A stretch of 12,213 bases of DNA, taken from positions 1 through 12,213 of the forward strand of contig JBGTBQ010000130.1 in NCBI GenBank assembly GCA_041749275.1, written 5' to 3'. This stretch comes from JBGTBQ01 sp041749275 (lineage in GTDB: Bacteria; Acidobacteriota; Blastocatellia; Pyrinomonadales; Pyrinomonadaceae). Of the stretch, positions 1-8,517 are shown in pieces. The position numbers and the translations under genes were made by a program. Numbering within the stretch: the first letter of the stretch is position 1; every line of letters starts with the position of its first letter. A model generated the notes under the pieces. That model searched no databases. It saw only the letters and a list, made by a program, of their open reading frames with translations, and was not told the DNA's origin.

Positions 1-141
1 TCTCTCTGAGTTGCCTTTACTCTAACCGTCTCAGGCAGTTAAAAAAGAGGAGAATTTTCCTCTGGTCGTCGGCGGGGCTGTATTTCCGGGTCATCCACGA
101 TTGGGGGGGAGAGAATTACCCACACGAAATAGCGAAGAGCC

Positions 142-1857
<1,716 letters not shown>

Positions 1858-1864
1858 TTCTGAG

Positions 1865-1883
1865 CCTCGATGGCGAAGCGAGG
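1865..1883 (+). terminator. Weak stem-loop after sat/cysC
   Basis: CCTCG (1865-1869) pairs with CGAGG (1879-1883) around a 9-nt loop, eight bases after the sat/cysC stop codon. There is no clear T run after it, so it could be a 3'-end stabilising hairpin or chance. Low confidence. Confidence 0.22.
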
Positions 1884-1919
1884 TGGTTTGACGTATTCAC
1901 TAACACGGAGAGGCGACAG

Positions 1920-1994
1920 GTCAGAACCGCCTGCGGTAGCGGGTAGGTTGCTTGCTGAACAGAGAACCCGCCCGCTACCGCAGGCGGTTCTGAC
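1920..1994. repeat. Perfect 24-bp inverted repeat; REP/MITE-like palindromic element
   Basis: The left arm (1920-1943) is the exact reverse complement of the right arm (1971-1994); the loop is 27 nt (1944-1970). The arm contains AACCGCCTGCGGTAGCGGG. A perfect match of this length in non-coding DNA is far beyond chance and would form a strong cruciform or RNA hairpin. From memory, similar CTACCGCAGGCGGTTCTGA palindromes are scattered through Acidobacteriota genomes, which fits a dispersed REP/MITE-like element; no second copy is present in this window. It sits between the sat/cysC stop and the SNF2 start (ATG 34 bp after its right end), so it could act as a transcription barrier or 5'-leader hairpin. 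No convincing target-site duplication flanks it. Confidence 0.85.
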
Positions 1995-2027
1995 ACCTCC
2001 CCTGTGTGTGCCATCACCTGTGTTTGT

Positions 2028-4442
2028 ATGAGCGAGTTGAAAGACCCACATTTGACCGCCGCGATGCACGCGATGACGGATGATCTCGACGGCTTGAAGC
2101 GACATTTGCTCGAACGCATTGGCCGCCGCGATGGCGAGGCGTTGGGCGAGGCGCAAGCCGCGCTTCAGTCTCACCCGTCCGACCCCGAGGTGCTGTTGAT
2201 GGCGGCGCTCGCGGCCCTGTTCGCCGAACGACCGGAGATCAGTTTACGTTACGAGCATCGCTTTTCTAAACGCTTCAGGCCGATTGCGGCGGAAGGGGCT
2301 TTGCTGCGCGCCATCGCGCTGGCGCAACAGGAGCGTTGGGCGCAGGCCGCGCAGGTGATGAAGCAGCACGGAGGCAACCTGTACCGCTCATTCCTGTATT
2401 TGCCGGGCAACTGGGCGCTCCGGACATGGGCACACGGTTGGCTCGGCAAGATCGAGCGCACCGAGAAACGCCGTGCATCGGCAACGCCCGCGCCGAAGAA
2501 GGCCAAGCAGCCCGTCGCCACTTCCGCCCGAAAAGACGGCAAGACGCGCAAGGGTGTAAAAGGAAGTCGCGCCGCCGTCTCCGACAAAGAAGAAAACGCC
2601 GCGGCTGTCAGCGCCGATGCCGCCGCGCTGCAATCTCAAACTACAACGCCTGAGCTGGTTGAAGAGTCACCGCCTTTGCCGCGCATCGAGGCGCGGATTC
2701 CGGTGGCCGTCACCTTGCCGGAAAGCTTCGACGTGACTCCGGCGGAAAGCGCGGACGGCGCAGACGCGGCGGATGATCTGACGGCCTTCCGCCTGCGCTA
2801 CGAGTTGTCGCATCTCGGATTGCTGCAAGGCTTCGACGAGTTGCTCTGTCTGCCCACGCTACGGAGCGTTGATGCTTACTGGTATCAAACCGAAGCCGTG
2901 CGTAAAGTCCTCAAGCAGTTTCGCGGGCGCGTGTTGCTGGCCGATGAGGTGGGCTTGGGCAAGACCGTCGAAGCGGGCATGGCGCTCAAGGAGTACCTGC
3001 TGCGCGGCATGGCGCGGCGCATTCTCATCCTGACGCCCGCCACGCTCGTCGGGCAGTGGGAGGAGGAGATGCGGACGAAGTTCGATATCGAGTTTACAAC
3101 GAGCTACGACCCGCTGCTCCGCCGCGACGCGACGGCGTTCTGGGCGCAGCCGCGCGTCATCGCTTCGATTGCCACCGCCCGCCGCGCCGAACATTTCCCG
3201 CTGCTCGCCGCTGAGAATTACGACCTCGTAATCGTGGATGAAGCGCATCATCTGAAGAATCGCCAGACGCAGAACTGGAAACTCGTCAACGCGCTTCAGA
3301 AGCGTTTCCTGCTCCTGCTTTCCGCGACACCCGTGCAGAACAGTCTCGTCGAACTCTACAATTTGTTGACGCTGCTCAAGCCGGGAATTTTCAAAACCGA
3401 AAAAGAGTTTCGCCAGAGTTACATGACGACAGGCAAACCGCGCGTGCCCGCGAACCGCGAACGGATGCGCGACCTGATGCGCGACGTGATGATCCGCAAC
3501 ACGCGCTCGCTCGTGGACGTGCGCCTGCCGCCGCGTCATGCCGTGACGGTGCGCCTCGACCCCCCGGCGGAAGAGGCGGAGGCTTACGCGGAATTGAATC
3601 GCCTCGTGCAGGACACTTATGCCGACGAGACCACGGCGCGCCGCCTTGCGCTCAAACACTTGCTTTCGTCGGCAGGCTCGACCCCGGCGACCGCCGCGCG
3701 GGCGATCACGCGCTTCGCCGCCAAGAGCGAGGCCGTCGGAAATCGCAAGGACTGGCGCGACCTCGCCGCCCGCTACGAGGCGCTCGCGCGGAGTGGGCCG
3801 ACGGTCAAAGAGAAGGCGCTGCTTGAGCTACTTAATCGCAACGCGGAGGAGAAAAAGCTCGTCTTCGTTCATCATCGCGAGACGCTTGATCGCCTGTCGC
3901 ACTTATTGGAGAAAGAAGCCGCGCCCTTTGTGCGCTTTGAGGGCGCGATGAGCGGGCCGGAAAAAGATGAAGCCATCGCGCGCTTTCAACGAGACGCGCC
4001 CCTGCTGCTCTCGACCGAATCGGGCGGCGAGGGGCGCAACCTGCAATTCTGCAACACGCTCGTCAACTTCGATCTGCCGTGGAACCCGATGGCGATTGAG
4101 CAGCGCATCGGGCGCATCCACCGCATCGGGCAGACGCGCGAAGTCTTCATCTTCAACACCGTCGTCGGCGGCACGCTCGAAGAACAGGTGCTGAGAGTCC
4201 TCGACGAGAAGATCAACATGTTCGAGCTGGTCGTCGGCGAGATCGGCCAGATACTCGGCGAGATGGACGAGGAAGGCGAGTTCGCCGAAACCGTCTTCAA
4301 GGCGTGGGTCGAGACGACCGCGGCGGAACGCGAAAACACTTTCGCTCAACTCGGCGAGCGGATGGCGCAGGCCAAACAGCAGTATGATTCCGTCAAGCAG
4401 CTTGACGAAGAGTTGTTCGGCGATGAGTTCGCCGCCGGATAG
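2028..4442 (+). CDS. SNF2/RapA-like superfamily 2 DNA-dependent ATPase (DEAH helicase family) with TPR-like N-terminus
   Basis: An 804-aa double-stranded nucleic acid translocase of the SNF2 family, probably cytoplasmic. Residues 1 to about 140 are alpha-helical and Ala/Leu-rich, like TPR repeats. Residues about 145-245 are a low-complexity Lys/Ala/Glu linker, probably disordered. The motor follows: motif I DEVGLGKT at 306-313, Ia (ILTPATLVGQW), II DEAH at 404-407, III (LLSATPVQNS), then the second RecA lobe with ESGGEGRNLQ and motif VI QRIGRIHRIGQ at 692-702. All core motifs are intact, so it should hydrolyse ATP. The C-terminal tail is acidic and helical. I chose the ATG at 2028; an in-frame GTG at 2004 would add a Cys-rich octapeptide that looks non-coding. 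Neither start has a good Shine-Dalgarno. Family relatives include RapA (RNA polymerase recycling) and the DISARM helicase DrmD, but the other DISARM genes are absent. It is the first gene of a tight four-gene group. Confidence 0.93.
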   Translation: MSELKDPHLTAAMHAMTDDLDGLKRHLLERIGRRDGEALGEAQAALQSHPSDPEVLLMAALAALFAERPEISLRYEHRFSKRFRPIAAEGALLRAIALAQQERWAQAAQVMKQHGGNLYRSFLYLPGNWALRTWAHGWLGKIERTEKRRASATPAPKKAKQPVATSARKDGKTRKGVKGSRAAVSDKEENAAAVSADAAALQSQTTTPELVEESPPLPRIEARIPVAVTLPESFDVTPAESADGADAADDLTAFRLRYELSHLGLLQGFDELLCLPTLRSVDAYWYQTEAVRKVLKQFRGRVLLADEVGLGKTVEAGMALKEYLLRGMARRILILTPATLVGQWEEEMRTKFDIEFTTSYDPLLRRDATAFWAQPRVIASIATARRAEHFPLLAAENYDLVIVDEAHHLKNRQTQNWKLVNALQKRFLLLLSATPVQNSLVELYNLLTLLKPGIFKTEKEFRQSYMTTGKPRVPANRERMRDLMRDVMIRNTRSLVDVRLPPRHAVTVRLDPPAEEAEAYAELNRLVQDTYADETTARRLALKHLLSSAGSTPATAARAITRFAAKSEAVGNRKDWRDLAARYEALARSGPTVKEKALLELLNRNAEEKKLVFVHHRETLDRLSHLLEKEAAPFVRFEGAMSGPEKDEAIARFQRDAPLLLSTESGGEGRNLQFCNTLVNFDLPWNPMAIEQRIGRIHRIGQTREVFIFNTVVGGTLEEQVLRVLDEKINMFELVVGEIGQILGEMDEEGEFAETVFKAWVETTAAERENTFAQLGERMAQAKQQYDSVKQLDEELFGDEFAAG

Positions 4443-4456
4443 CAACGGAGGCCGGT

Positions 4457-4858
4457 ATGAAGATTGAAGAGGAATATCAAGATGTACTGCAAAACATCGA
4501 GTTTGGAATCGTGGTCGTGTACCGCCAGAATGCGGCGCTGCTTGACTATGATGTGCTTGATGCGCTTGAAGCCTTGACGCGCTTCTACGCGGCGGAAGAA
4601 GCCAGCCGCAACCCTCCGCCTTTGCGCCTCGCGGAACGGGCGCAGGTGGTTTTCGATTCGGTCAAAAACTTCTGCGAATGGCGGCTGGGGCGGCAACAGC
4701 TTTTCCAGCCGGGAGGCGAGCAGCCAGATTTAGAGACAGAACCGCTCACGGTTGGTGAACTCGTCGCCTGCCTGAAGCGCATCCACACCTCAGTTCGCCG
4801 TTGGAACAAGCAGGGCGGGCGACAGGGCTATTTGAAATTCGTGAGTGAATTTCTATGA
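4457..4858 (+). CDS. Conserved hypothetical helical protein, partner of the SNF2 ATPase
   Basis: A 133-aa soluble protein with no signal peptide or membrane segment. GGAGG at 4447-4451, five bases before the ATG, is a strong ribosome binding site, and the gene starts 14 bp after the SNF2 stop, so translation is probably coupled. The N-terminal half (residues about 8-50, containing LQNIEFGIVVVYRQ) and the middle (a helix ending in CEWRLGR) are predicted helical from residue pattern; the C-terminal part is basic, with RRWNKQGGRQGY near the end. I do not recognise a named family. A small accessory or nucleic-acid-binding subunit acting with the ATPase is inference from position only. Confidence 0.77.
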   Translation: MKIEEEYQDVLQNIEFGIVVVYRQNAALLDYDVLDALEALTRFYAAEEASRNPPPLRLAERAQVVFDSVKNFCEWRLGRQQLFQPGGEQPDLETEPLTVGELVACLKRIHTSVRRWNKQGGRQGYLKFVSEFL

Positions 4859-4889
4859 GCGACAAGTCGCGTTTAGCGATGGAGGAACG

Positions 4890-5120
4890 ATGGGCAAATT
4901 GGTTTTCGTCGAATCAAGCATGATTCGGGCTGTCAGCTACGATTCTAAAACGCGCGTCCTCGAAGTTCTTTTCAACAGCGGTCGGACTTACGGCTATGAG
5001 GGGGTGCCGCCGAAAGTCTACAAAGAACTTCTGGCGGCTGATTCAAAGGGGCGCTACATGCACTCGGAGATTATCGGTGCGTATCCTGATTATCCGGTTT
5101 CAGGTCGCGGGCGCAGGTAG
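4890..5120 (+). CDS. KTSC-domain protein
   Basis: A 76-aa protein that matches the KTSC domain along most of its length: ESSMIRAVSYD near the start, a strand with VLEVLFNSGRTYGY, then GVPPKVYKELLAADSKGRY at 38-56. The KTSC domain takes its name from the C-terminal region of a lysyl-tRNA synthetase. Stand-alone copies are common in bacteria and their biochemical role is not settled, though nucleic-acid binding is often suspected. The ATG at 4890 is preceded by GGAGG (4881-4885). An upstream in-frame GTG at 4845 would overlap the preceding gene and add 15 residues outside the domain, so I reject it. The gene lies 31 bp after the 133-aa gene and is probably co-transcribed with the SNF2 ATPase. 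Confidence 0.86.
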   Translation: MGKLVFVESSMIRAVSYDSKTRVLEVLFNSGRTYGYEGVPPKVYKELLAADSKGRYMHSEIIGAYPDYPVSGRGRR

Positions 5121-5132
5121 CGTTTGGTTGCC

Positions 5133-6305
5133 ATGTCCGAATCATCAAGCAGCTTTCGAGATTTCGCCGCGCGCCTGTTGGATTATGAAGGCGTGCTGGT
5201 GGAACACATCGAGCCTGAAGGTTTGGAGTTGCTCGCGCCCGCGCCGGTGGCGCAAGTCTTGCAAATCCCGGAACTCACGCGACTCGGTTTCGCGGCGGAA
5301 CTTCCGGCCAACGCCGAGCGGGTCGGTTTGGAGTCGGACTGGCTGGAACGGTTCGGACATTTGCTTGGCGAGCGCGGGCAGGCGGCGCGCGTGACGCTGC
5401 CGGTCGCGTTGCCGCAGCTCACGAATCCTGAGCGCGTCGTCGAGCACACGGTCAACCTACAGAACGCGGTCTATCGCGTCGTCGGCGTGACGCCCGCGTG
5501 GACTCGCTATCTCGTCATGCTGTTTCGCGTCACGGCTTTTTCCGATGAGAAGCGCGACAGCATCATCAAACTCGGCTTCAATCTCGCCAACGGCAGCGTG
5601 CTCGATGCGGTCGTTGACGGATTGCTCTCCGCCGCGCTGGAGATGGCGGGCGTGACGGACGCGCCTGTGCCCGCGCCCGCGAGTCTGCCGCCCCTTTGGA
5701 CGCCGGCGCAATTGAAATCCCGCGTCGCGCGGGCGCTGCCGGAACGCATCGAAGCGCATCTCGCACCTTTTCTGAAAGGCATGCAGCGTCGTTTAGACCG
5801 CGACCTACAGCGCGTGCATGACTACTTCGATGATCTCCGCGCGGAGGCTCTGCTCCGCCTGCGAAAACATCTCACCGCCGAAAAGGAGAGCGCGCGCGAC
5901 CGTCTGCGCCTCGAAGCGATTACACGCGAGTACGAGGCAAAGGTCGCGGACTTGCGGCAGAAGTACGCGCTGCGTGTGGACGTGGCGTGGAGCCAGACGC
6001 TCGAAGTCGTGATGCCGGTGCAGCGCGTCGAAATCTTAATCAGGCGACGCAAAGGTGAGCGCCGGATCACGCTCGACTGGAACCCGCTCGCGCGCAAGCT
6101 GGACATTCCGCCCTGCGAGTATAGCTATACACAATTCCCGGTGCGTGTGGTCTGTGATGACAGGCTGCACCTCATCAGCCCGCGGGCACTGTCTCCATGC
6201 GCGAGTTGTGATAAAGCCTACTGCCGGGCCTGTCACCCACTGCAATGTCCGAAGTGCCGCCGGCAAGAAGGATCAACTACCGCCATCAAGTTTGGAGAAG
6301 ACTGA
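5133..6305 (+). CDS. Hypothetical protein with central coiled coil and C-terminal six-cysteine zinc-binding cluster
   Basis: A 390-aa protein of unknown family. Residues 1 to about 200 form a mixed domain (EHTVNLQNAVYRVVGVTP inside it). Residues about 203-275 are a long charged heptad-type helix (Arg/Glu/Leu-rich, a probable coiled coil), followed by a beta-rich stretch with ILIRRRKGERRITLDWNP. The C-terminus holds Cys 356, 359, 364, 367, 372 and 375 in the pattern CxxC-x4-CxxC-x4-CxxC, plus His 368: a likely zinc ribbon or treble-clef site. No enzyme motif is visible. The ATG at 5133 lies 12 bp after the KTSC stop; a TTG at 5124 with a weak AGG 6 nt upstream is an alternative that adds three residues. 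Its place as last intact gene of the SNF2 group suggests a scaffold or nucleic-acid adaptor for the ATPase; this is inference. Confidence 0.78.
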   Translation: MSESSSSFRDFAARLLDYEGVLVEHIEPEGLELLAPAPVAQVLQIPELTRLGFAAELPANAERVGLESDWLERFGHLLGERGQAARVTLPVALPQLTNPERVVEHTVNLQNAVYRVVGVTPAWTRYLVMLFRVTAFSDEKRDSIIKLGFNLANGSVLDAVVDGLLSAALEMAGVTDAPVPAPASLPPLWTPAQLKSRVARALPERIEAHLAPFLKGMQRRLDRDLQRVHDYFDDLRAEALLRLRKHLTAEKESARDRLRLEAITREYEAKVADLRQKYALRVDVAWSQTLEVVMPVQRVEILIRRRKGERRITLDWNPLARKLDIPPCEYSYTQFPVRVVCDDRLHLISPRALSPCASCDKAYCRACHPLQCPKCRRQEGSTTAIKFGED

Positions 6306-6730
6306 TACCGATTGACGATGATGAAGACAAGACGAAGGGCGAGACGCGGAGTGGCGAAACCGCTCTGGATGATGACGCCGAGACGCTCGTCAAGTCGCCG
6401 AAGATGACTCTTGAACTCTATCTCAAGGAGTGGCTCGGCCAGAAAAAGATTGACGGCGTGCGCGAGATCACACAGCAAGGTTACAAAGACACGGTGGACA
6501 TCTACATCCTCCGGCACCCGGTAGGGACGAAGCGCCTGTCACAAATCACGCCCCGCGACGTGCAAGACCTCTACAACCACTTGCAGTTTCGCGGCCTGTC
6601 AACCGTCGCCATCAAAGGCGTCCGCACGCTGCTCAGGATGGCTTTCAGGCAGGCCATCGTCTGGCGTTACATCCAGACGAACCCGGCGGCGGACATTCCG
6701 GCCCACATCGAGGCGCAAGGGACGATGTAG
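6245..6730 (+). CDS. Truncated tyrosine recombinase/phage integrase: core-binding (SAM-like) domain only, probable remnant
   Basis: Residues about 54-150 (from an in-frame ATG at 6404) match the N-terminal core-binding domain of phage-type tyrosine integrases: MTLELYLKEWL, a conserved Y with LRHPVGTKRLSQITPRDVQ, then a helix pair with LRMAFRQAIVWRYIQTNPA. That Ala-Val/Asn-Pro-Ala region is where the catalytic domain normally begins, but a TAG follows eleven codons later and none of the R-H-R-Y catalytic region occurs downstream. The usual full length is about 350-420 aa against 161 here. The first 53 codons are acidic and overlap the zinc-cluster codons of the preceding gene in another frame, so the real coding part may begin at 6404. 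It cannot catalyse recombination; it is most likely debris of a mobile element, though a DNA-binding fragment with another role is not excluded. Confidence 0.66.
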   Translation: MSEVPPARRINYRHQVWRRLIPIDDDEDKTKGETRSGETALDDDAETLVKSPKMTLELYLKEWLGQKKIDGVREITQQGYKDTVDIYILRHPVGTKRLSQITPRDVQDLYNHLQFRGLSTVAIKGVRTLLRMAFRQAIVWRYIQTNPAADIPAHIEAQGTM

Positions 6731-6780
6731 GGATGTTGTCAATTATCACGCCTCAATACTTAGCCTTTTAACAATCCTGC

Positions 6781-6808
6781 TTGACATTTTCTCAGGCTGT
6801 ATTAGAGT
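6781..6808 (+). promoter_or_regulatory. Candidate sigma-70-type promoter for tldD-pmbA
   Basis: A consensus -35 box TTGACA (6781-6786) is followed after 16 bp by TAGAGT (6803-6808), which matches four of six -10 positions. The surrounding 6731-6830 segment is visibly AT-richer than the genes on both sides. Transcription would start near 6815, leaving a leader of about 90 nt before tldD. The remainder of the 6731-6903 gap shows no gene, RNA or clear terminator. Confidence 0.38.
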
Positions 6809-6903
6809 TTCCCCATTCCGCAACCTGAGCTTTTCCGAACCCAAGTTTTAAGAACCGACCGTCGGCGAGTTTCTCTACGTCCGGCGCAAGCGAGGCGAAG
6901 AAC

Positions 6904-8517
6904 ATGACAGCTTCTCGACGCGACTTTCTGAAGACCGCCGGCCTCACGGTCGGCGCGGCGGCGCTTCTGCCGCAGTCGGTCTTCGAGGCGGAGGCGGCGG
7001 TTGATGCCAAGCTCGCTTCAGCCGAAAAGAACCGGCTCGCCGACGCGGCGCTCTCGACCGCGAAAAAACTGGGCGCGACCTACGCCGACATCCGCATCAA
7101 CCGTTACCGGCTGGAGTCTGTCTCGACGCGCGAGCAGCAGGTGCAGAACGTCTCGCGGACGCAGAACTACGGTTTTGGCGTGCGCGTGCTCGTCAAGGGC
7201 ACGTGGGGCTTTGCCTCTTCGCGCAACGTCTCGGCGGAAGAAGTAAGGCGCGTCACGGCGCAGGCCGTCGAGATCGCGCGGGCGAACTCCGTCTACCAGC
7301 GCAAGCCCGTCCGCCTCGTTCCCGTCAAGGCCGTCAAGGCTTCGTGGCGCGGCGCGTTCGAGCGTGACCCGTTCGACGTGCCCGTCGAAGAGAAGATCGC
7401 GCTGCTCTTAAAGATCAACGAGACGGCGATGAAGACGAAGGGCGTCTCGTTCGTCAACTCTTCGATGACGTGGGTCAACGAACAAAAGTTTCTCGCCACC
7501 TCGGACGGCTCGCGCATCGAGCAATATCTCATTCGCGGCAACCCGGATTTTACCGTCACGTCGGTCGCGGGCGGCGACTTCGCCACGCGCGACGCGCTCG
7601 GCGGGCCGCAGGGGATGGGCTACGAGTACATGACCAAATACCCGTGGCTCACCGAGGCCGAGCAGGCGGGTGAAGAGGTGGTCGCCAAGCTCAAGGCGAA
7701 ATCCATCGAGCCGGGCAAGTACGATCTCGTGCTCCACCCTTCACACCTCTTCCTGACGATTCACGAATCGGTCGGCCACTCGACGGAACTCGACCGCGCG
7801 CTCTGGTGGGAGGCGAACTACGCGGGCACCAGTTTTCTGACGCCGGACAAGACCGGCAAGCTTCAGTTCGGCTCGAAGATCGTCAACTTCTTCGCCGACC
7901 GGACGCAACCCGCCGGCCTCGCCACCGTCGCTTACGACGACGAGGGCGTGCCCGGCCAGAAGTGGCATCTCGTCAAAGACGGCCTCTTCGTTGACTGGCA
8001 GACGACGCGCGACCTCGCGCCGCTGGTCAATCGCAAAACTTCTTACGGCTGTCTGTACGCGGACTCATGGGGGAGCGTGCCGTTCCCACGGATGCCCAAC
8101 GTCTCGCTCGAACCGGCGAAGGAGAACGTCTCGCTCGACGATTTAATCGGCGGCGTGGACAGAGGCATCATGATTTACGGGCGCGGCAGCTATTCGATTG
8201 ACCAGCAACGCTACAACTTCCAGTTTGGCGGGCAGACCTTCTGGGAGATCAAAGGCGGGAAGATAGTGGGGATGCTCCGCGACGTGGCCTATCAATCGCG
8301 CACGACCGACTTCTGGGGCGCGTGCGACGCACTCGGCGGCGAGGCGACCTATCAACTCGGCGGCAGCTTCTTCGACGGCAAGGGCGAGCCGGGCCAGTCG
8401 AACGCGGTCTCGCACGGCTGTCCCGTCGCGCGCTTCCGTGGGATCAACGTCTTGAACACCGCGCGCGGTTCGGCGGGGGGCGGAGCCGGAATGATGTCGG
8501 AGGACGATCATGTTTGA
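6904..8517 (+). CDS. tldD: TldD/PmbA-family zinc metalloprotease TldD, Tat-exported
   Basis: The catalytic subunit of the TldD-TldE (PmbA) heterodimeric metalloprotease, 537 aa. The N-terminus (SRRDFLKTAGLTVGAAALLP, starting at residue 4) is a textbook twin-arginine signal with a hydrophobic core and an Ala-rich cleavage region near residues 28-32, so the protein should leave the cytoplasm folded. HESVGH at 287-292 is the family's HExxxH zinc motif; Cys474 (in GACDALGG) is placed like the cysteine that is the third zinc ligand in E. coli TldD. Length exceeds cytoplasmic TldD (about 480 aa) mainly through the signal. GAGG at 6892-6895 is a modest ribosome binding site. Its stop overlaps the start of pmbA by 8 bp. 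In E. coli the pair processes microcin B17 and CcdA; the substrate of exported versions is unknown. Confidence 0.95.
   Translation: MTASRRDFLKTAGLTVGAAALLPQSVFEAEAAVDAKLASAEKNRLADAALSTAKKLGATYADIRINRYRLESVSTREQQVQNVSRTQNYGFGVRVLVKGTWGFASSRNVSAEEVRRVTAQAVEIARANSVYQRKPVRLVPVKAVKASWRGAFERDPFDVPVEEKIALLLKINETAMKTKGVSFVNSSMTWVNEQKFLATSDGSRIEQYLIRGNPDFTVTSVAGGDFATRDALGGPQGMGYEYMTKYPWLTEAEQAGEEVVAKLKAKSIEPGKYDLVLHPSHLFLTIHESVGHSTELDRALWWEANYAGTSFLTPDKTGKLQFGSKIVNFFADRTQPAGLATVAYDDEGVPGQKWHLVKDGLFVDWQTTRDLAPLVNRKTSYGCLYADSWGSVPFPRMPNVSLEPAKENVSLDDLIGGVDRGIMIYGRGSYSIDQQRYNFQFGGQTFWEIKGGKIVGMLRDVAYQSRTTDFWGACDALGGEATYQLGGSFFDGKGEPGQSNAVSHGCPVARFRGINVLNTARGSAGGGAGMMSEDDHV

Noticed and set aside
46..63. 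Hairpin AGAGGA / TCCTCT with an adjacent A run (T run on the minus strand) before sat/cysC
   Set aside because: It resembles a minus-strand terminator, but no minus-strand gene ends there, and the 1-141 region shows no riboswitch or promoter I could defend.
2004..2027. Upstream GTG start for the SNF2 protein
   Set aside because: It adds a Cys-rich octapeptide with no ribosome binding site and begins only nine bases after the palindrome; the ATG at 2028 is more natural.
2859..3659. 266-codon minus-strand open frame inside the SNF2 gene
   Set aside because: An antisense shadow with no motif; the plus-strand frame carries the complete helicase motif set.
6792..7010. 72-codon minus-strand open frame spanning the tldD start
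   Set aside because: It is antisense to the Tat signal region of tldD, has no recognisable domain, and its start lies inside a well-supported gene.
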